A DNA stretch of 64,000 bases from Zantedeschia hybrid cultivar (GCA_030544215.1 JARZZO010000003.1:17927879-17991878), one strand, 5' to 3'; positions 13,343-25,041 are shown, counted from the first letter of the stretch. Made by a program: numbers and translations. The notes: generated by a model not told the origin, from the sequence alone.

Positions 13343-14365
13343 TCCACGAGTACATACGATTGGTATATATTTAAATAATGAATGGACTGCAGGTGGGTTT
13401 GAAATATGGATGCCCAGTGGAGGATGTCATAACTGGCTTATCAATCCATTGTAGGGGATGGAAATCTATTTATTTCAATCCTACAAGAGAGGGCTTCCTA
13501 GGTGTTGCTCCTGTAACATTAGAACAAATGCTTGTACAACACAAGAGATGGTCAGAAGGAGATTTTCAAATATTTCTCTCAAAGTACTGCCCCTTTCTAT
13601 ATGGGCATGGAACCATACAACTTGGCCTTCAAATGGCTTATAGCATTTATTGCTTGTGGGCTCCAAATTCTGTGCCAACACTATATTATGTCATTGTCCC
13701 ATCTCTATCACTTCTCAACAATATTCCCTTGTTTCCAAAGGTATACAACAATATACACTTAAACACCCCTTTTCCTCAGTAGATTGATTCAAACACAATT
13801 TTACTAACAAGTCACTGTGGGCTGACAGGTCTTGAATATTTGGTTTGTACCATTTGCATATGTCACTATTGCTACATATGTATATAGCATATGGGAATCT
13901 CTTCAAATTGGATTTACATTAAAGGGATGGTTGAATGAACAGAGGATATGGTTGTTCAAGAGATCAACTTCCTATCTCTTTTCATTCATTGATACTCTCC
14001 TCAAGCAGCTAGGTTTCAACAGGTCAGCATTTGTTGTCACTACAAAGGTTGCCGATGAGGATGTAACTGCTAGGTATGAGAAAGAGGTTATGGAGTTCAG
14101 CTCATCTTCTTTGATGTTCATTATCTTAGCAACACTCGCATTGCTTAACCTAATTTGCCTAGTGGGTGGTACAAAGAAACTACTGATGAACAAGGGATTT
14201 GAAGAGTTTTTTATGCAGTTTCTCATCTGTAGTCTTTTGGTTATCGTGAACATACCTGTTTACCAAGGGCTATTCTTTAGGAAGGACGATGCATGCATGC
14301 CCACCATGGTAACAATAACTTCAACTGCTCTTGCTATATTGGTTTGTTTAATAATTTCGCTTTAG
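4797..14365 (+). CDS. CslE: Cellulose synthase-like protein E (8 exons, 733 aa)
   Basis: Family 2 glycosyltransferase of the cellulose synthase superfamily, predicted to make a cell-wall polysaccharide from a nucleotide sugar at an endomembrane. The product of the CslE clade is not firmly established. Exons by GT-AG boundaries: 4797-5083, 5186-5504, 10271-10411, 12169-12300, 12451-12663, 13066-13290, 13393-13740, 13829-14365. All join in frame and give 733 aa, the normal CslE length. Two N-terminal membrane helices lie at about residues 29-46 and 57-78. Catalytic signature: DD in YLSDDGGS (144-145), DCD (310-312), ED in CPVEDVITG (450) and QHKRW (488-492). Exon 8 (556-733) holds the C-terminal membrane helices. 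The first ATG is at 4797; a GTG eighteen bases upstream is in frame but is not a start. Intron 2 is 4.8 kb and contains MITEs. Exons 1-2 are GC-rich and exons 3-8 AT-rich. No frameshift or stop was found. Confidence 0.95.
5098..5134. repeat. (CT)n(CA)n microsatellite in CslE intron 1
   Basis: A CT run followed by a CA run makes up about a third of the 102-bp intron 1 (5084-5185), starting shortly after the donor site. The same compound repeat occurs in intron 6. Confidence 0.9.
5985..6283. mobile_element. Palindromic foldback MITE
   Basis: Arms of about 74 bp (6021-6094 and about 6097-6172) are almost perfect reverse complements around a centre near 6095. Each carries GATCGGATGATCT-like sequence, a TTTTTATTT tract and AATGAACAGTAAAA. 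Outside the core the right flank ends GCAGCAAGTATTACTC, which is the inverted start of the related element at 2346. No ORF. RNA from this segment would form a long hairpin. Confidence 0.8.
7088..7640. repeat. Inverted and direct repeat cluster in CslE intron 2
   Basis: The segment 7088-7147 (ending AACACATGATAGG) reappears inverted at 7441-7505 (starting CCTATCATGTG). In addition 7310-7430 and 7505-7640 are diverged direct copies sharing AGTGAATATTT, AGAAGGACTTT and TTAAAATAAA. It looks like a small composite non-autonomous element. No coding potential. Confidence 0.6.
8174..8211. repeat. (TA)n microsatellite
   Basis: Uninterrupted TA dinucleotide run of roughly 18 units within CslE intron 2. 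Confidence 0.9.
8422..8747. mobile_element. Tourist-like MITE (PIF/Harbinger type)
   Basis: A 326-bp segment starts GGGATTGTTTGTTT and ends AAACAAACAACTCC, an imperfect terminal inverted repeat. It is flanked by TTA at 8419-8421 and TTA at 8748-8750. TTA target duplications and GG-TTGTTTG termini fit PIF/Harbinger-derived Tourist MITEs. It has no transposase. Confidence 0.75.
8973..9011. repeat. (CT)n microsatellite
   Basis: Uninterrupted CT dinucleotide run within CslE intron 2. Confidence 0.9.
10738..10899. repeat. 81-bp perfect tandem duplication in CslE intron 3
   Basis: Two adjacent 81-bp copies, both beginning CTCTGTTATCTC and containing ATCCGCTGATGATATTAAG, show no difference by eye, so the duplication is young. 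It lies in intron 3 (10412-12168), well away from the splice sites. Confidence 0.9.
11150..11365. mobile_element. Diverged member of the AATGAACAGT MITE family
   Basis: Contains CCAATGAACAGTGAAAAT, TTAGATTATCTGATCGGA and a GTACGGATA block in the same order as the right half of the palindromic MITE at 5985-6283, ending with ACAGCAAGT. Left arm absent or too diverged to see. Confidence 0.45.
13291..13342. repeat. (CT)n(CA)n microsatellite at the intron 6 donor
   Basis: The CT run begins with the donor GT itself (GAG|GTCTCTCT) and turns into a CA run. It fills about half of the 102-bp intron 6 (13291-13392) and duplicates the arrangement in intron 1. Confidence 0.9.
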
Positions 14366-14934
14366 ATTACCCATGAGAATTGAAATTCTCTCCACTTTAT
14401 TTGAAGACATTGAAGTTTTTGTGAACTGTGGTCAGAGAATCAGATAAATCTACTGATTAGCGTCAGAATCTACTGTTATCTATCAGAATTGGTGTAATGA
14501 ATTAAGAGTTAGGAGGAAATAGTGCATGATATTCACCTTTGTCCTACAACAAATTGTATTGTAATATGCAATGTAGTATTCTTGAACTCAGCCATCTATT
14601 TTGGTCAATAGGTCCCTCAACATGTAATCGATCCAAGTAGGGCATAATTTAAACTGCATATGTTGTAGAGAAAGAAATTGTACTATAGAATTGGAACTTT
14701 TCAATTATTGTTATTTGTTAGACGTATGTTTATTTCCTTATGAAACTGTGGATTATCCAAGAATAAATATTCTAGAGATTTTTTTAGGTGTACCCTTATG
14801 AACTATTGGGTATCCCTAACTTTGAGATCTTATTATAAATAATCCCGACATCCTCAACGACATTGCAGATCCATCCCTCCACTCCCCAGTCCATCAAATG
14901 CTCCGAAAGATAGAGCTAATTACAAACACTAAAA
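14366..14934 (+). other. CslE: Probable 3' UTR and flank of CslE
   Basis: AT-rich non-coding sequence after the TAG at 14363-14365. A possible polyadenylation signal AATAAA occurs at about 14762. From about 14780 the sequence is unrelated to the gene. Confidence 0.4.
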
Positions 14935-15130
14935 ATAACCTCTAGAGTCGTGATCTCATAAGTCATTACAGTGGCATGCTTTCGTATAACCTTAAGTAAG
15001 TTCGTCATTTCAACTTTTTTTAACCATATATTAGCTATGTTAAGCAAATAGAGGTTATGGCAAGCACATAACTGGAACATTTATTATCAAGATATTTGGG
15101 GTACCGCAGCAAGATCTTAAAGTTGGGGGT

Positions 15131-15733
15131 ATATGTACAAATGTAGTATTTTGTGAGTATAAATGCAGAAGTTCCAACATTTTATAATGGTAATTCAAAA
15201 GTTAATACAATCTTACATGGCATCGGCCGTAGTAGAAAGTGTATTCTTGAACCTTTTCAACTGTATCAAATTTACACTCATTTGGTGGAAAAATCATGAA
15301 ATTAGGATTTCAATGTTACACGAGAATTCAAATGGCCCTTACTCATGTATGAATTTTTTATGCGATGCATTTTTGTTTCATTTTGATCTAATTGCCAAGC
15401 ATTAATCATATGAAATGTTTGATCATAACATTTGTTTTGACACATTTTATAGGTAAACATTAGCTACGTTCAAACTATTAAATATATCATCCTATAAAAT
15501 TAATGGTGGTTATCAATCATGAAGCACACATCATTGAACAAATAATGATGGTCATTAACTATGCATATTGAACATAAGATCTTCTTAAATATATAATCTT
15601 GTAGCATCCATCATACAATTGTTAATAAAAGTAGAAATGACTTTGAACCTTTTTTTTTAAGCGCAAACTTTTTTTTTTTTAAGTTCTTAGACTAAAGAAT
15701 GGATAGCATGAAACATTTCAAAATGATGATTTT
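15131..15733. other. Segment present only in copy 1 of the duplication
   Basis: About 603 bp lies between GTTGGGGGTA and ACCTTAGGCAATGTG, which are directly joined in copy 2 (near 18175). It is flanked by TA on both sides but has no obvious terminal inverted repeats. It is either an insertion in copy 1 or a deletion in copy 2. Confidence 0.6.
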
Positions 15734-16496
15734 AACCTTAGGCAATGTGTAGAAAAAATGAGTGCTAAAACGAGAGATTTATTCAATAATATGACTCCTA
15801 AGGAGGAAAAATGATAAAAAATGGAGAATGGAATTCATTGCTCACCTTTTTAGTAGGCATAAATCTATAGTTATATTCATCTCAAATCAAATTCCACACT
15901 CTATCTCATAATACACAAATTGTACATATATAAACATAAATTAAAGACACATCAAAGAGGCCAAATAAGCACATATATTACATGGTAGCCAAGATCTCTA
16001 TATCATACTCATGTCACACATTCATATCATACTTATATCAGGCTTAAACTCTCAATTTTGTTAGGCCATCTATAGAACAAATCTTCAAACATGTTTAATT
16101 GTTTAGTCAATGCATCAAATGAAGACAATCTATTAGAGCATTTGTATGTGCATATCATATTTATGTCTTATTATCTAAGTCACATCAATATTCTCATCAT
16201 AATCTTGCCGAATATAAATTCTAGCCATAATAGACCATTATAGATGAGGAAGTTAGCAAGTAATTTTTTTAGTCAAAACTCTAGATTTGACCAAATACGG
16301 GAGTGTAGACATATATATTTGACTCCAAATCTCACCATTTTCCTTTTTTGGACCACTTTGGGGAGTGTTGAAACCTCACTTTTCAAATTATTGCATAATT
16401 GTTATTCAAAACCAGCAACTAAATTCGAAGTTGTTATTTCCCTCTTATGCATATCAAAAACATTGCTTATAAAAGATTTTTCTTTAATAAATAATA

Positions 16497-16842
16497 AGGT
16501 TAATTGCATGTATGATCTTGTTAGAAACATAATCGCACTTTTGCCCATATTATTTTTTCCCTATTATTAATAACCTTGTTGCATGTAAATAATTGCAAAA
16601 ATATCTCTGTCGTTGTCATCTATTAGCATTCTTTTAAACATCTCTTATTTAATTTTGGTTAACCTCTAACCAAAGTAAAAAATGTCTAAAATATCGTTAA
16701 TTTTTGCTCAACTCTCTTTCTCTTTCTTTTACATCCAATAAAAGATACATTTTTATATTTTGTCTCGACATTAACAAAATTTTTAACAGAAGTTAACTGT
16801 AAGAACATTTTTGCAACTATTTACCTGCAACAAGGTTATTCC
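16497..16842. mobile_element. Truncated copy of a long-TIR MITE
   Basis: Same left terminus (AGGTTAATTGCATG) and body as the element at 18975-19454. The right side ends at CAACAAGGTTATT, so the outer 70 bp of the right inverted repeat is missing. Confidence 0.55.
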
Positions 16843-17034
16843 AATTTGGTGGCGTAGATCACACCTCACCTTGTAGACATACTAAAATAGGAAAATTTCC
16901 ATCTAATTCTCCGACCATAGAGTAGGTGAATTGCATCAGATCATGTAGACATGAGATAGAATATGCAGGTGGCAAGAACAAGAAAAATAATGTCACACAA
17001 AAGAGTCAATTAAAAAAGGCTAAGAAATCAGTTA

Positions 17035-17520
17035 AGTTCAAGTTGATCCATCAGAGGATCGATTAACTGAAATAAACTCAGTCACTTAATCGATTCAACA
17101 TGTATAGCTAATCGATATTCAAGCATATGAGACAAAATGAATAATCGATGTAACATAGGCATATAATCGATGTGCTCAAACAATTAATCGAAATAATTGA
17201 GAGAAATAATGAAAGTAAGGTGTTGGAACTAACCACTTTAGTGACCTTTTAGTCGATTAGAGGAGGAATACTACGATTAATCGATAACTATAGTTTTAAG
17301 AATTGATCTGAACATATAATCAATTAATCGGTTCACTTAATCGATAGCGTGCAAAGAGTTAACTGATAGACTTAATTTATGTGATACAACTTCATCGATA
17401 TATAGATAGACTACGTGAGTCTAGCGGCAGACTTAATAGATAGTGAAATCGATTAAACAACTCGACAAGAGGGACTTAATCGATATAGGATCAATTAAGT
17501 GGCTTTTGAGCTCAGATGAC
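17035..17520. repeat. ATCGAT/TTAATCGAT-rich patch
   Basis: Within about 480 bp the words ATCGAT or AATCGA occur more than ten times (for example near 17092, 17111, 17143, 17164, 17189, 17281, 17341 and 17475), irregularly spaced. The segment lies between the two duplicated blocks. No ORF and no fixed repeat period. Origin unknown; a decayed LTR is possible. Confidence 0.5.
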
Positions 17521-17964
17521 CTATCCACTATATAATGAGTTAAGTACAATTGAAGTTTTAGTACCTCAGTGATCTAGACTAAACTATATATAGTGAACTT
17601 GCCTGAATAAAATCAATCATTTAACCCAATCAACACTAGATCTAGTACCTCTATTTTCATTTTATGTTAGCACCAAAATATGGGGATTTAATTAGTAGAC
17701 TCAGTGGTTCAACATAAAGGCCATTAATTTGCCAGAGGAGGGGGGTTGACTTCCTCTAACCCTTATAGGGGGGTAGCAAGTCAGCTGAGCGGTACATAAT
17801 GATACTTCACAATGAAATCTTTTAGACTAGAAATAGGAGGTAACGGCCATGCTAGGACATGGGTCGCAAAAGGAATTATGTAGGCATTTAGTTATTCCAA
17901 TGTGCGAGGGAAATTATCTAGAGACAACAAGAAGCAAGCACCTATTGAAAGACACAGTTATTAA

Positions 17965-19210
17965 TTATAAAGACTAAAAACAACCTCTAGAGTCATGTGA
18001 TCTCATAAGTCATAATAGTGGCATGCTTTCATATAACCTTAAGTAAGTTCGTCATTTCAACTTTTTTAACCATATATTAGCTATGTTAGGCAAATAGAGG
18101 TTATGGCAAGCACATAACAGGAACATTTATCAAGATATTTGGGTTACCACAGCAAGATCTTAAAGTTGGGGGTAACCTTAGGCAATGTGGAGAAAAAATG
18201 AGTGCTAAAACGAGAGAATTATTCAATAATATGGCTCCTAAGGAGGAAAAATGATAAAAAAATGGAGAATGGAATTCATTGCTCACCCTTTTAGTAGGCA
18301 TAAATCTATAGTTATATTCCTATCAAATCAAATTCCACACTATCTCATAATACATAAATTGTACATACGTCAACATAAAACAAAGACACGTCAAAGAGGC
18401 CAAATAAGCACATATATTACATGGTAGCCAACATCTCTATATCATACTCACGTCACACATTAATATCATATCAATATTCAAATCATACTTATATCGGCTT
18501 AAACTCTCAATTTTGTTAGGCCATCTATAGAACAAATCTTCAAACATGTTTAATTGCTTAGTCTATGCATCAAATGAAGACAATCTATTAGAGCATTTGT
18601 ATGTGCATATCATATTTGTGTCTTATTATCTAAGTCACATCTATAGTCTCATCATAATCTTGCCGAAAATAAATTCTAGTCCAAATAGACCATTATAGAT
18701 GAGGAAATTAGCATGTAATTTGTTTAGTCAAAACTCTAGATTTGGCCATATACGGGAGTGTCGACATATATATTTGACTACAAATATCACCATGTTCCTT
18801 TTTGGACCACTTTGGGGAGCGTTGAAACCTCACTTTTCAAATTATTGCATAATTATTATTCAAAATATTGCTTAAAAATAGGCACCAACTAAATCCGAAG
18901 TTGTTATTTCCCTCTTATGCATATCAAAAACATTGCTCATAAAAGATTTTTAAAATTGACCTTTAACAAATAATAGGGTTAATTACATATATAATCTTGT
19001 TAGAAACATAATCGTACTTTCGGCCATATTATTTTTGCCCTATTGTTAATAACGTTGTTGCATGTAAATAATTGCAAAAATACTTTTGTCGTTGTCATCT
19101 ATTAGCATTCTGTTAAACATCTCTTATTGAACCTTGGTTAACCTCTAACCAAAGTTAAAAATGTCTAAAATATTGTTAGTTTTTGCTCAACTCTCTCTTT
19201 ATCTCTTTTA

Positions 19211-19252
<42 letters not shown>

Positions 19253-19385
19253 CCAATGTGCTAATAAAAAATATCTTTTTATGTTTTGTCCCAACATTAA
19301 ATTTAACAGTTGAAAACGAAATTTTTAACAGAAGTTAACCGTAAGGGCATTTTCGCAACTATTTGCCTGCAACAAGGTTATTAAT
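17965..19385. repeat. Segmental duplication, copy 2
   Basis: Direct copy of 14935-16842 without the 15131-15733 segment. It carries a (CT)n expansion at 19213-19250 that copy 1 lacks, and its MITE at the right end is complete. Confidence 0.8.
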
Positions 19386-19454
19386 AATAGGATAAAAATA
19401 AGATGGCAAAAGTGTAATTACATTTCGAATAGGGCTATCTATGCAATTAATCCT
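18975..19454. mobile_element. MITE with terminal inverted repeats over 100 bp
   Basis: The left end AGGGTTAATTACATA and right end (reverse complement AGGATTAATTGCATAG) continue as imperfect inverted repeats for about 110 bp, including TAATAACSTTGTTGCA and AATARTTGC. Long TIRs and a flank pair AAATAAT/AAATAAA fit a Mutator-like non-autonomous element. The target duplication is imperfect, so the superfamily is tentative. Confidence 0.6.
19213..19250. repeat. (CT)n microsatellite
   Basis: Uninterrupted CT run inside the long-TIR MITE of copy 2. Confidence 0.9.
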
Positions 19455-22400
19455 AAATAAAATTAGCAAATATTTATATCCATATGTTGTGCAAGTAGCC
19501 GTTTCAATGTAAAAGTAGTAGTAGATGTATCCTATTTAAGCATCTTCTTGAAAATGGTAGAATCTTAATTAGTCCTTAAATGCATGATCATGCTAATTTG
19601 AACTCTATCATACTCCTTCAAATCTTCTAGTATGATATTCATAATCAAATGGGATTGGATTATTAATTCTCATAAGTACTTTAATATCATATTTTTAATG
19701 CCCTCAAATTTTGTCCAATATGAATTGACTCACATCAAACTGATAAGCGAGAGAATGGGAACAACCCAGCAAACATTTGTATATAAAAGATAGATGAATA
19801 ATCCACAAGACATTGAATAAACAGTGCCAATACACTACATAATCTAAATAATCCAACAACATAATCAATACAAATGTCTCCAACAAATAATCTGATATAA
19901 AATAAATAACCCATCTTTTCAAAAGAAAATCAAATACTCATCTATTACATAGATATACTAAAAATCAAATGCTAATATATCTAGTAGTATCTTTTCAAAA
20001 TCGTTATGCGGATCTATGAACTCCTCCTTAATCTAACTTCCTTTCTATTCCTTCTAAAAATGGTTAGTCGGTTTAATGAGCTCAAAACAACTCAATGTGC
20101 ATCAAATCTTGATAAATGGTTAATCATATAATAAGCAAGAAAGCTAAATTATATGTAGTAATATAACATGATGATTGAATCAAATTATACATATAGCATA
20201 GACAAAAGATCATAGAAAGCATGTAATACTGGTCATATCATGGTATAATGAAATATATTATTATCATATTTAGACTGCTAGCATATCATATCATAGTTAA
20301 CTTAGCATAAACATGATTTCATGGTTTAAGAATTCACATGTCTAGTTACAATAAAACTATAGCACATTGTTAATCTACATTACATAAGTGTTACATAACT
20401 TGTCAGAAACTTACTTAAATGTATTAGTATGGTTAAACTTCAGTTCTTAACATATCATGATCCATCAATTAGGTCATAAAGTGTAACTAAAAAAATGTAA
20501 TATGTACAAATTAATATTTTATCATTTGCTTCTATGAACATGCATCTAAGTCACAACATAAAGGACCATGCTTATTACCAAACCTCTTAGATTGAATAGA
20601 ATCTAGAAGACATCCATCCAACCAAAACCATAAGCTAAAGTTTGGCTCCAAAATTTGAGTCCTCTTGCCCACGGGCCATTAATATCTTTATTAAATCAAA
20701 TGCTTAATCTATTATTAAAATCTCTTTAAGATGACAATATCTACAAACATAAATTCACATACGTAGATTCCATGCATTTTATTATAATTAAGCATGCCAT
20801 TCCAGTAGTCAAACTTGGTTATATATGGTCAAATAAATTTAATACTATTTTCTTCACATAAATTATGAAGAATGCCATTTCAACGTGTAACATAATTCAA
20901 AAGTTAAGCTATGATCATATAAAGTTAAAATGATGCATTAAACATGTCTAGGAGCTGTATATCGATTTTGATAATTTTCAATACATCATATTAATTTTCA
21001 CAATTTTTCAAATAAGAAGATAGCCTTTCTCATTAATTAAATATCATATATCTGTAGATAAACATATTGAGACTTGCACATGATAAATACACATTGTGTC
21101 ATATTTTAGATGACAAATTACCAAGAATCACATACAAGAATCAAATATGGTAAATCAAGGTTCCTAGCAAAATCGATCGACTATTTATAGGGAATCGACT
21201 CACTGTTTCAATTGTTCTTTCAGGTTTAAAGAACAAATCTATTGACCATTACTCAGGATCACTCGACCATTTCCAATCCAAACCATCTTGAACATGGTCA
21301 ATTCACGTGAATTGAAATCTAAACTTCATAATTAGTTTTTTCAATTGTTTATAATAGCTAGAAGAATCTTAAAGCAACAAAAAAGCATGACTTTACAAAG
21401 TAATCGTGCTTAAGTAATCATATGCCCATGTCTTATGTAAAGACATCTTTTTTAGGGTTGTTTGCTTCTTCTGTAAGACTCTCTCTTGGACCTTTCCCTC
21501 TTGACCTTTTCCTCTTGATTTATCCCTCTTGCAAAAGCCTTCCCCTTGTAGCAAGTTATCTCTCATGAATTGTTGTCAAGAGTGACTCTCTCTCATACAC
21601 ACACGTAAGTCTCGGTGGTAGAAAAACTATCTCAGTGGTAGATAAACTATGGATGAAACCCTAGCTTATGTATTCTAACCCAAACTCTTAAACTCTCCCC
21701 CAACTTCTCAAATTTGTGTTTTCCTTGAGCTGGACTTTCCCTCCATGTTTGGAGTTCAAATCCTAATGCTATTTCAACTATGTGCAGAACAGGTGTAAAG
21801 AATCACATATAACACTCTTTAAATGTCAAAATTCAAAAAAGTGATCTTCTAGATATTTGTAATTTGTTAATTTCTCTTTACAATAGAATTAGTTTCATTT
21901 AGTATGAATTTTCTATAGGGAGTTATGTAAAAGGGAAAAAAAGGTAACATCTTGCGAACCTGTGAATAATGAATGTTTTACCTAATAAGACATTTCTAAT
22001 AAGCTTAACCAACTTAATTGAACTACAAATCAATTATACAGTGTAGAACATATTTAAAATTAAAATTCGATTATCGTCTATAGTTCTTACGGTATCAATC
22101 AATTTTTTTGCTCAAAATTCATGTTAGAATTCTAGAAAAAATTAGTCGACTATTTAACTGATTTAGTCAATCAAAATCCCCGATAGTGCAGTGGCCTTAT
22201 AGTTGCATGGATTTAAGTTCCATTCGTCAAATTAAATTCTAAACCCAGAAAAATACCTTTGAAGGGTTTTAGAATGATCAAAGAAATGAAACTAACCAAT
22301 AACCATGACTATATTTGTGATATGTGGTACCTTTGAACTATGGTGAGAATCTTGCCTATCCTTCCTCCTAGATGTGAATTGTCAAGTTCTTAAACTTTCT

Positions 22401-23026
22401 CAAGTTCTCTTCTCTTGGGATGAGATCGTACATCAAAATCCCACATCAAATTTCTCTCTTTCTTACACAATAAGTTTTCCAAGTAGAAAACAAACTCAAA
22501 ATGAGAAAGAGAATAGTGAGAATTCTCAAATTTCATTAGGTTAATGAGAAGATTGATAGTCTATTTATGGAGAATTCATATCGATCTAACTCCAACTAAT
22601 GTTCAAGTTCTTTACAAACTAAATTCCCCCTCCTATGCATTCTTTACCAAATTTGACCTTTAAATGACAAACTTCTAAAAAGTAATCAACATGAGAATTT
22701 GGACATGAACACAGCAACCAAGAACCCAAATATTTGACATATATGTCAGTTTATAGATAGTCATTTCCAACTTATATGTACAATGGACAAGCTAAAGGAT
22801 ATAGATTTCTCCAATTGAATATATATGATATGCCGAACTTGATTATCCAATCAATTATTAGCTTATAATTCAATTAATGGATACTCTTTCTAAATTGAAT
22901 CCGACCCATTTGCATCCCTAATTATCTTACTAATAAACTTTGTTTGATATTATTGGACATTCTTGTCAAAAGATACTACAATATCAAGTTTTTTGACTTA
23001 GCATGCGACCTTTTCAAGTTCATATA
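19455..23026. other. AT-rich intergenic DNA
   Basis: About 3.6 kb with no recognisable gene or complete element. Short open frames (for example 19704-19922) give hydrophobic peptides without family similarity known to me. A CTCTTG/CCTCTTGA-rich stretch lies near 21480-21560. Confidence 0.4.
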
Positions 23027-23922
23027 TAGGAGTGTCGATGGGCCAAGTTTGGATTGGACTTAGCAAAGTCCAATCCTAAATCCGTAAAAGAAAAATGAGA
23101 CCCAAGTCTGGCCCAAGCACACTTTTCTGTGCTTAGCTTAAGTCCAAGACTGGCCCTCGGACTTTGGGCTCGGGTTTCATACTTAAATATAAGAAGAATT
23201 AATTCTTTTATTTAAAAATATGTAATATATTATATTAACAAGAATTAGTGCCTATAGGTAAACCCTTTCACCCGTTAAAAAATAGATTTTCAAAATCATC
23301 ATATTCAATAACACACATAAAAAAATTAAATTAGTCATTCATATTTAACATAAAAACACATCTTTTCTAAAATCAAAACTTATTATAGCACTTTGATAAA
23401 ATATTGATTAACTCACACTAAAATATTCTAATGATTTTGAAGGTGTCATAGAGATGTGATCTTTTATAAAAGTAAAACTTATCATAACACTTTATTACAC
23501 TAAAATATTATAATGATTAATAGTACATATGATAATTTTGAAGTTGTCGTAAAGATGTGAACTCTATAAAGTAATTGTGACATGTCTAGTATTATGTAGT
23601 AAGTACATGTAAAGAGAACTCTCTTGAATTTAAGATAATTAAATATTAGTTCAAAATGTCCGTACTTAACATAAAATTAATTTATATTATATATGTGTGC
23701 AAATGAATGACTTGTTATTGTGTATATATATTATCATTCTTTATATTTTATACTTATCAAGTTTTTTGAGCTTTCGGGTTCTGGCTTGACAAAGTCCAAG
23801 TCCGACCCATTTAGGGATCGGATTTAAAATCAAAGTCCAACCCAAACCTAAAAGATAAGCCCACTTAATCTGGTTCAGGCCGGGTCAGACTTTCGGGCTT
23901 TTGGGACATATTGACAGCCCTA
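23027..23922. mobile_element. hAT-like non-autonomous element
   Basis: Begins TAGGAGTGTCGATGGGCC and ends GGACATATTGACAGCCCTA. The right terminus in reverse is TAGGGCTGTCAAT, a terminus typical of plant hAT elements. Flanks are TTCATATA (23019-23026) and TTCATGTG (23923-23930), an 8-bp duplication with two mismatches. The interior is AT-rich and non-coding, with GGGCC/GGCCC-rich ends. Confidence 0.7.
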
Positions 23923-24376
23923 TTCATGTGACTCTTTCTTACACTTTTTTTTCTATAGTTAACTCAATGGCCAAGTATTGATAGTGACTTCTGAGTAAGA
24001 GAGATTCGAATTTTATGAGCCTCTTTAATCTTTTTATTGAAGGTAATTCTTCACTCAATACTAATTTGTTGTCAAATTTAAGTGACACTTCTAAGTCAAC
24101 TCTACGATTAAAGGAAATAATTTTACAGAAATCTAGCCAGGGTTCGGGTTCTCTACCCCGTGTCGCCCGAATCGCCTGGGAGCCAGCTGGAGCCGCGGCG
24201 CACACCTCGCGGGGACTGGTGGCGGGTTATGGCTCACGTCACTGCTCATAACAACACACCTCCTCGTCCCTGGGCCCCACCCCCACGCCACGTTCCCCTG
24301 CGGCAACGAATCACTTTGCGAATTCTCCGCCGTCGCACGTCACCCGCGCCCGCCTCTGAAATCTGAAACCCTTCTC

Positions 24377-24508
24377 TTCCTCTATATCTCTTCCCCCGTT
24401 GTCAGAGGCTGCGCACGCTCGGAAGACTGAAGAAACCAAGCGAGGAACGCCAGCTCGCTCGCCGCCGGGGTCAGCCGGCGCCGATCAGTTCCCGGCGAGG
24501 ATCCGAAG
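24377..24508 (+). promoter_or_regulatory. Core promoter and untranslated first exon of the p24 gene
   Basis: A GC-rich island begins near 24160. A TATA-like CTATATCT sits at about 24381-24388, followed by a leader ending at GATCCGAAG|GTAATC (donor at 24508/24509). The acceptor TTGGTGCAG at 25033-25041 joins this leader directly to the ATG, so the 5' UTR contains a 533-bp intron. The transcription start is not determined. Confidence 0.6.
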
Positions 24509-25041
24509 GTAATCCACCTCTTCCTGCTCGACTTGTCATCGGAATCTTTTCCAGTTTGCGATCTTTGTAGCTGTTATCGATTCCCACGTCGATCTCGATT
24601 CCGCGCCTCTTGCCCAATATTTCGACCTGTTTCTTGTATTGGAGGGGGGAAGGTTTTGGCAGATCGGAGGTAGTCAGATCGTGCTGGATGTTCTCAGAAC
24701 GTGTGATTAGATGATATAAATTTTGTGATTTGTACTTGAAATCGAGGGAAGATCGAGCTATGTGAGGAATTCGCATTGGTATATTGAACGCAACGGTTTT
24801 GCGCTGTTGTTGTTATTTCAAAGTGGAAGTAGTCGGATTATGGTGATGGCGTGGATCGAGGTTACGGTTTGCTCGAAGCGTTTTGAGAGACGTTTGGGTG
24901 GATTTGGGTAGGCTTTGAGCTAAAAAGTTTCGATTTAAACCAACCAACTTCTTTTTCTTGCTGTGCCGAGCTCCTGCAGTGGTTAATCTAATTCTCGGTC
25001 ACTTTTTTTTTTTTCCCACCTCCCCTTTCTCTTTGGTGCAG

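Larger units (their letters stand above)
14935..16842. repeat. Segmental duplication, copy 1
   Basis: Matches 17965-19385 in direct orientation with roughly 90% identity by eye, starting at CTAAAAATAACCTCTAGAG and ending at CAACAAGGTTATT. Copy 1 has about 600 bp (15131-15733) that copy 2 lacks. No gene is visible; an open frame at 16244-16570 is not recognisable. Confidence 0.8.

Noticed and set aside
17035..17520. CRISPR-like or satellite array
   Set aside because: ATCGAT words have no constant spacing and no conserved repeat-spacer structure; CRISPR arrays are not expected in plant nuclear DNA.
14935..19385. The two similar blocks as LTRs of one retroelement
   Set aside because: No TG...CA ends, no primer site or polypurine tract, only about 1.1 kb between them and no retroelement protein.
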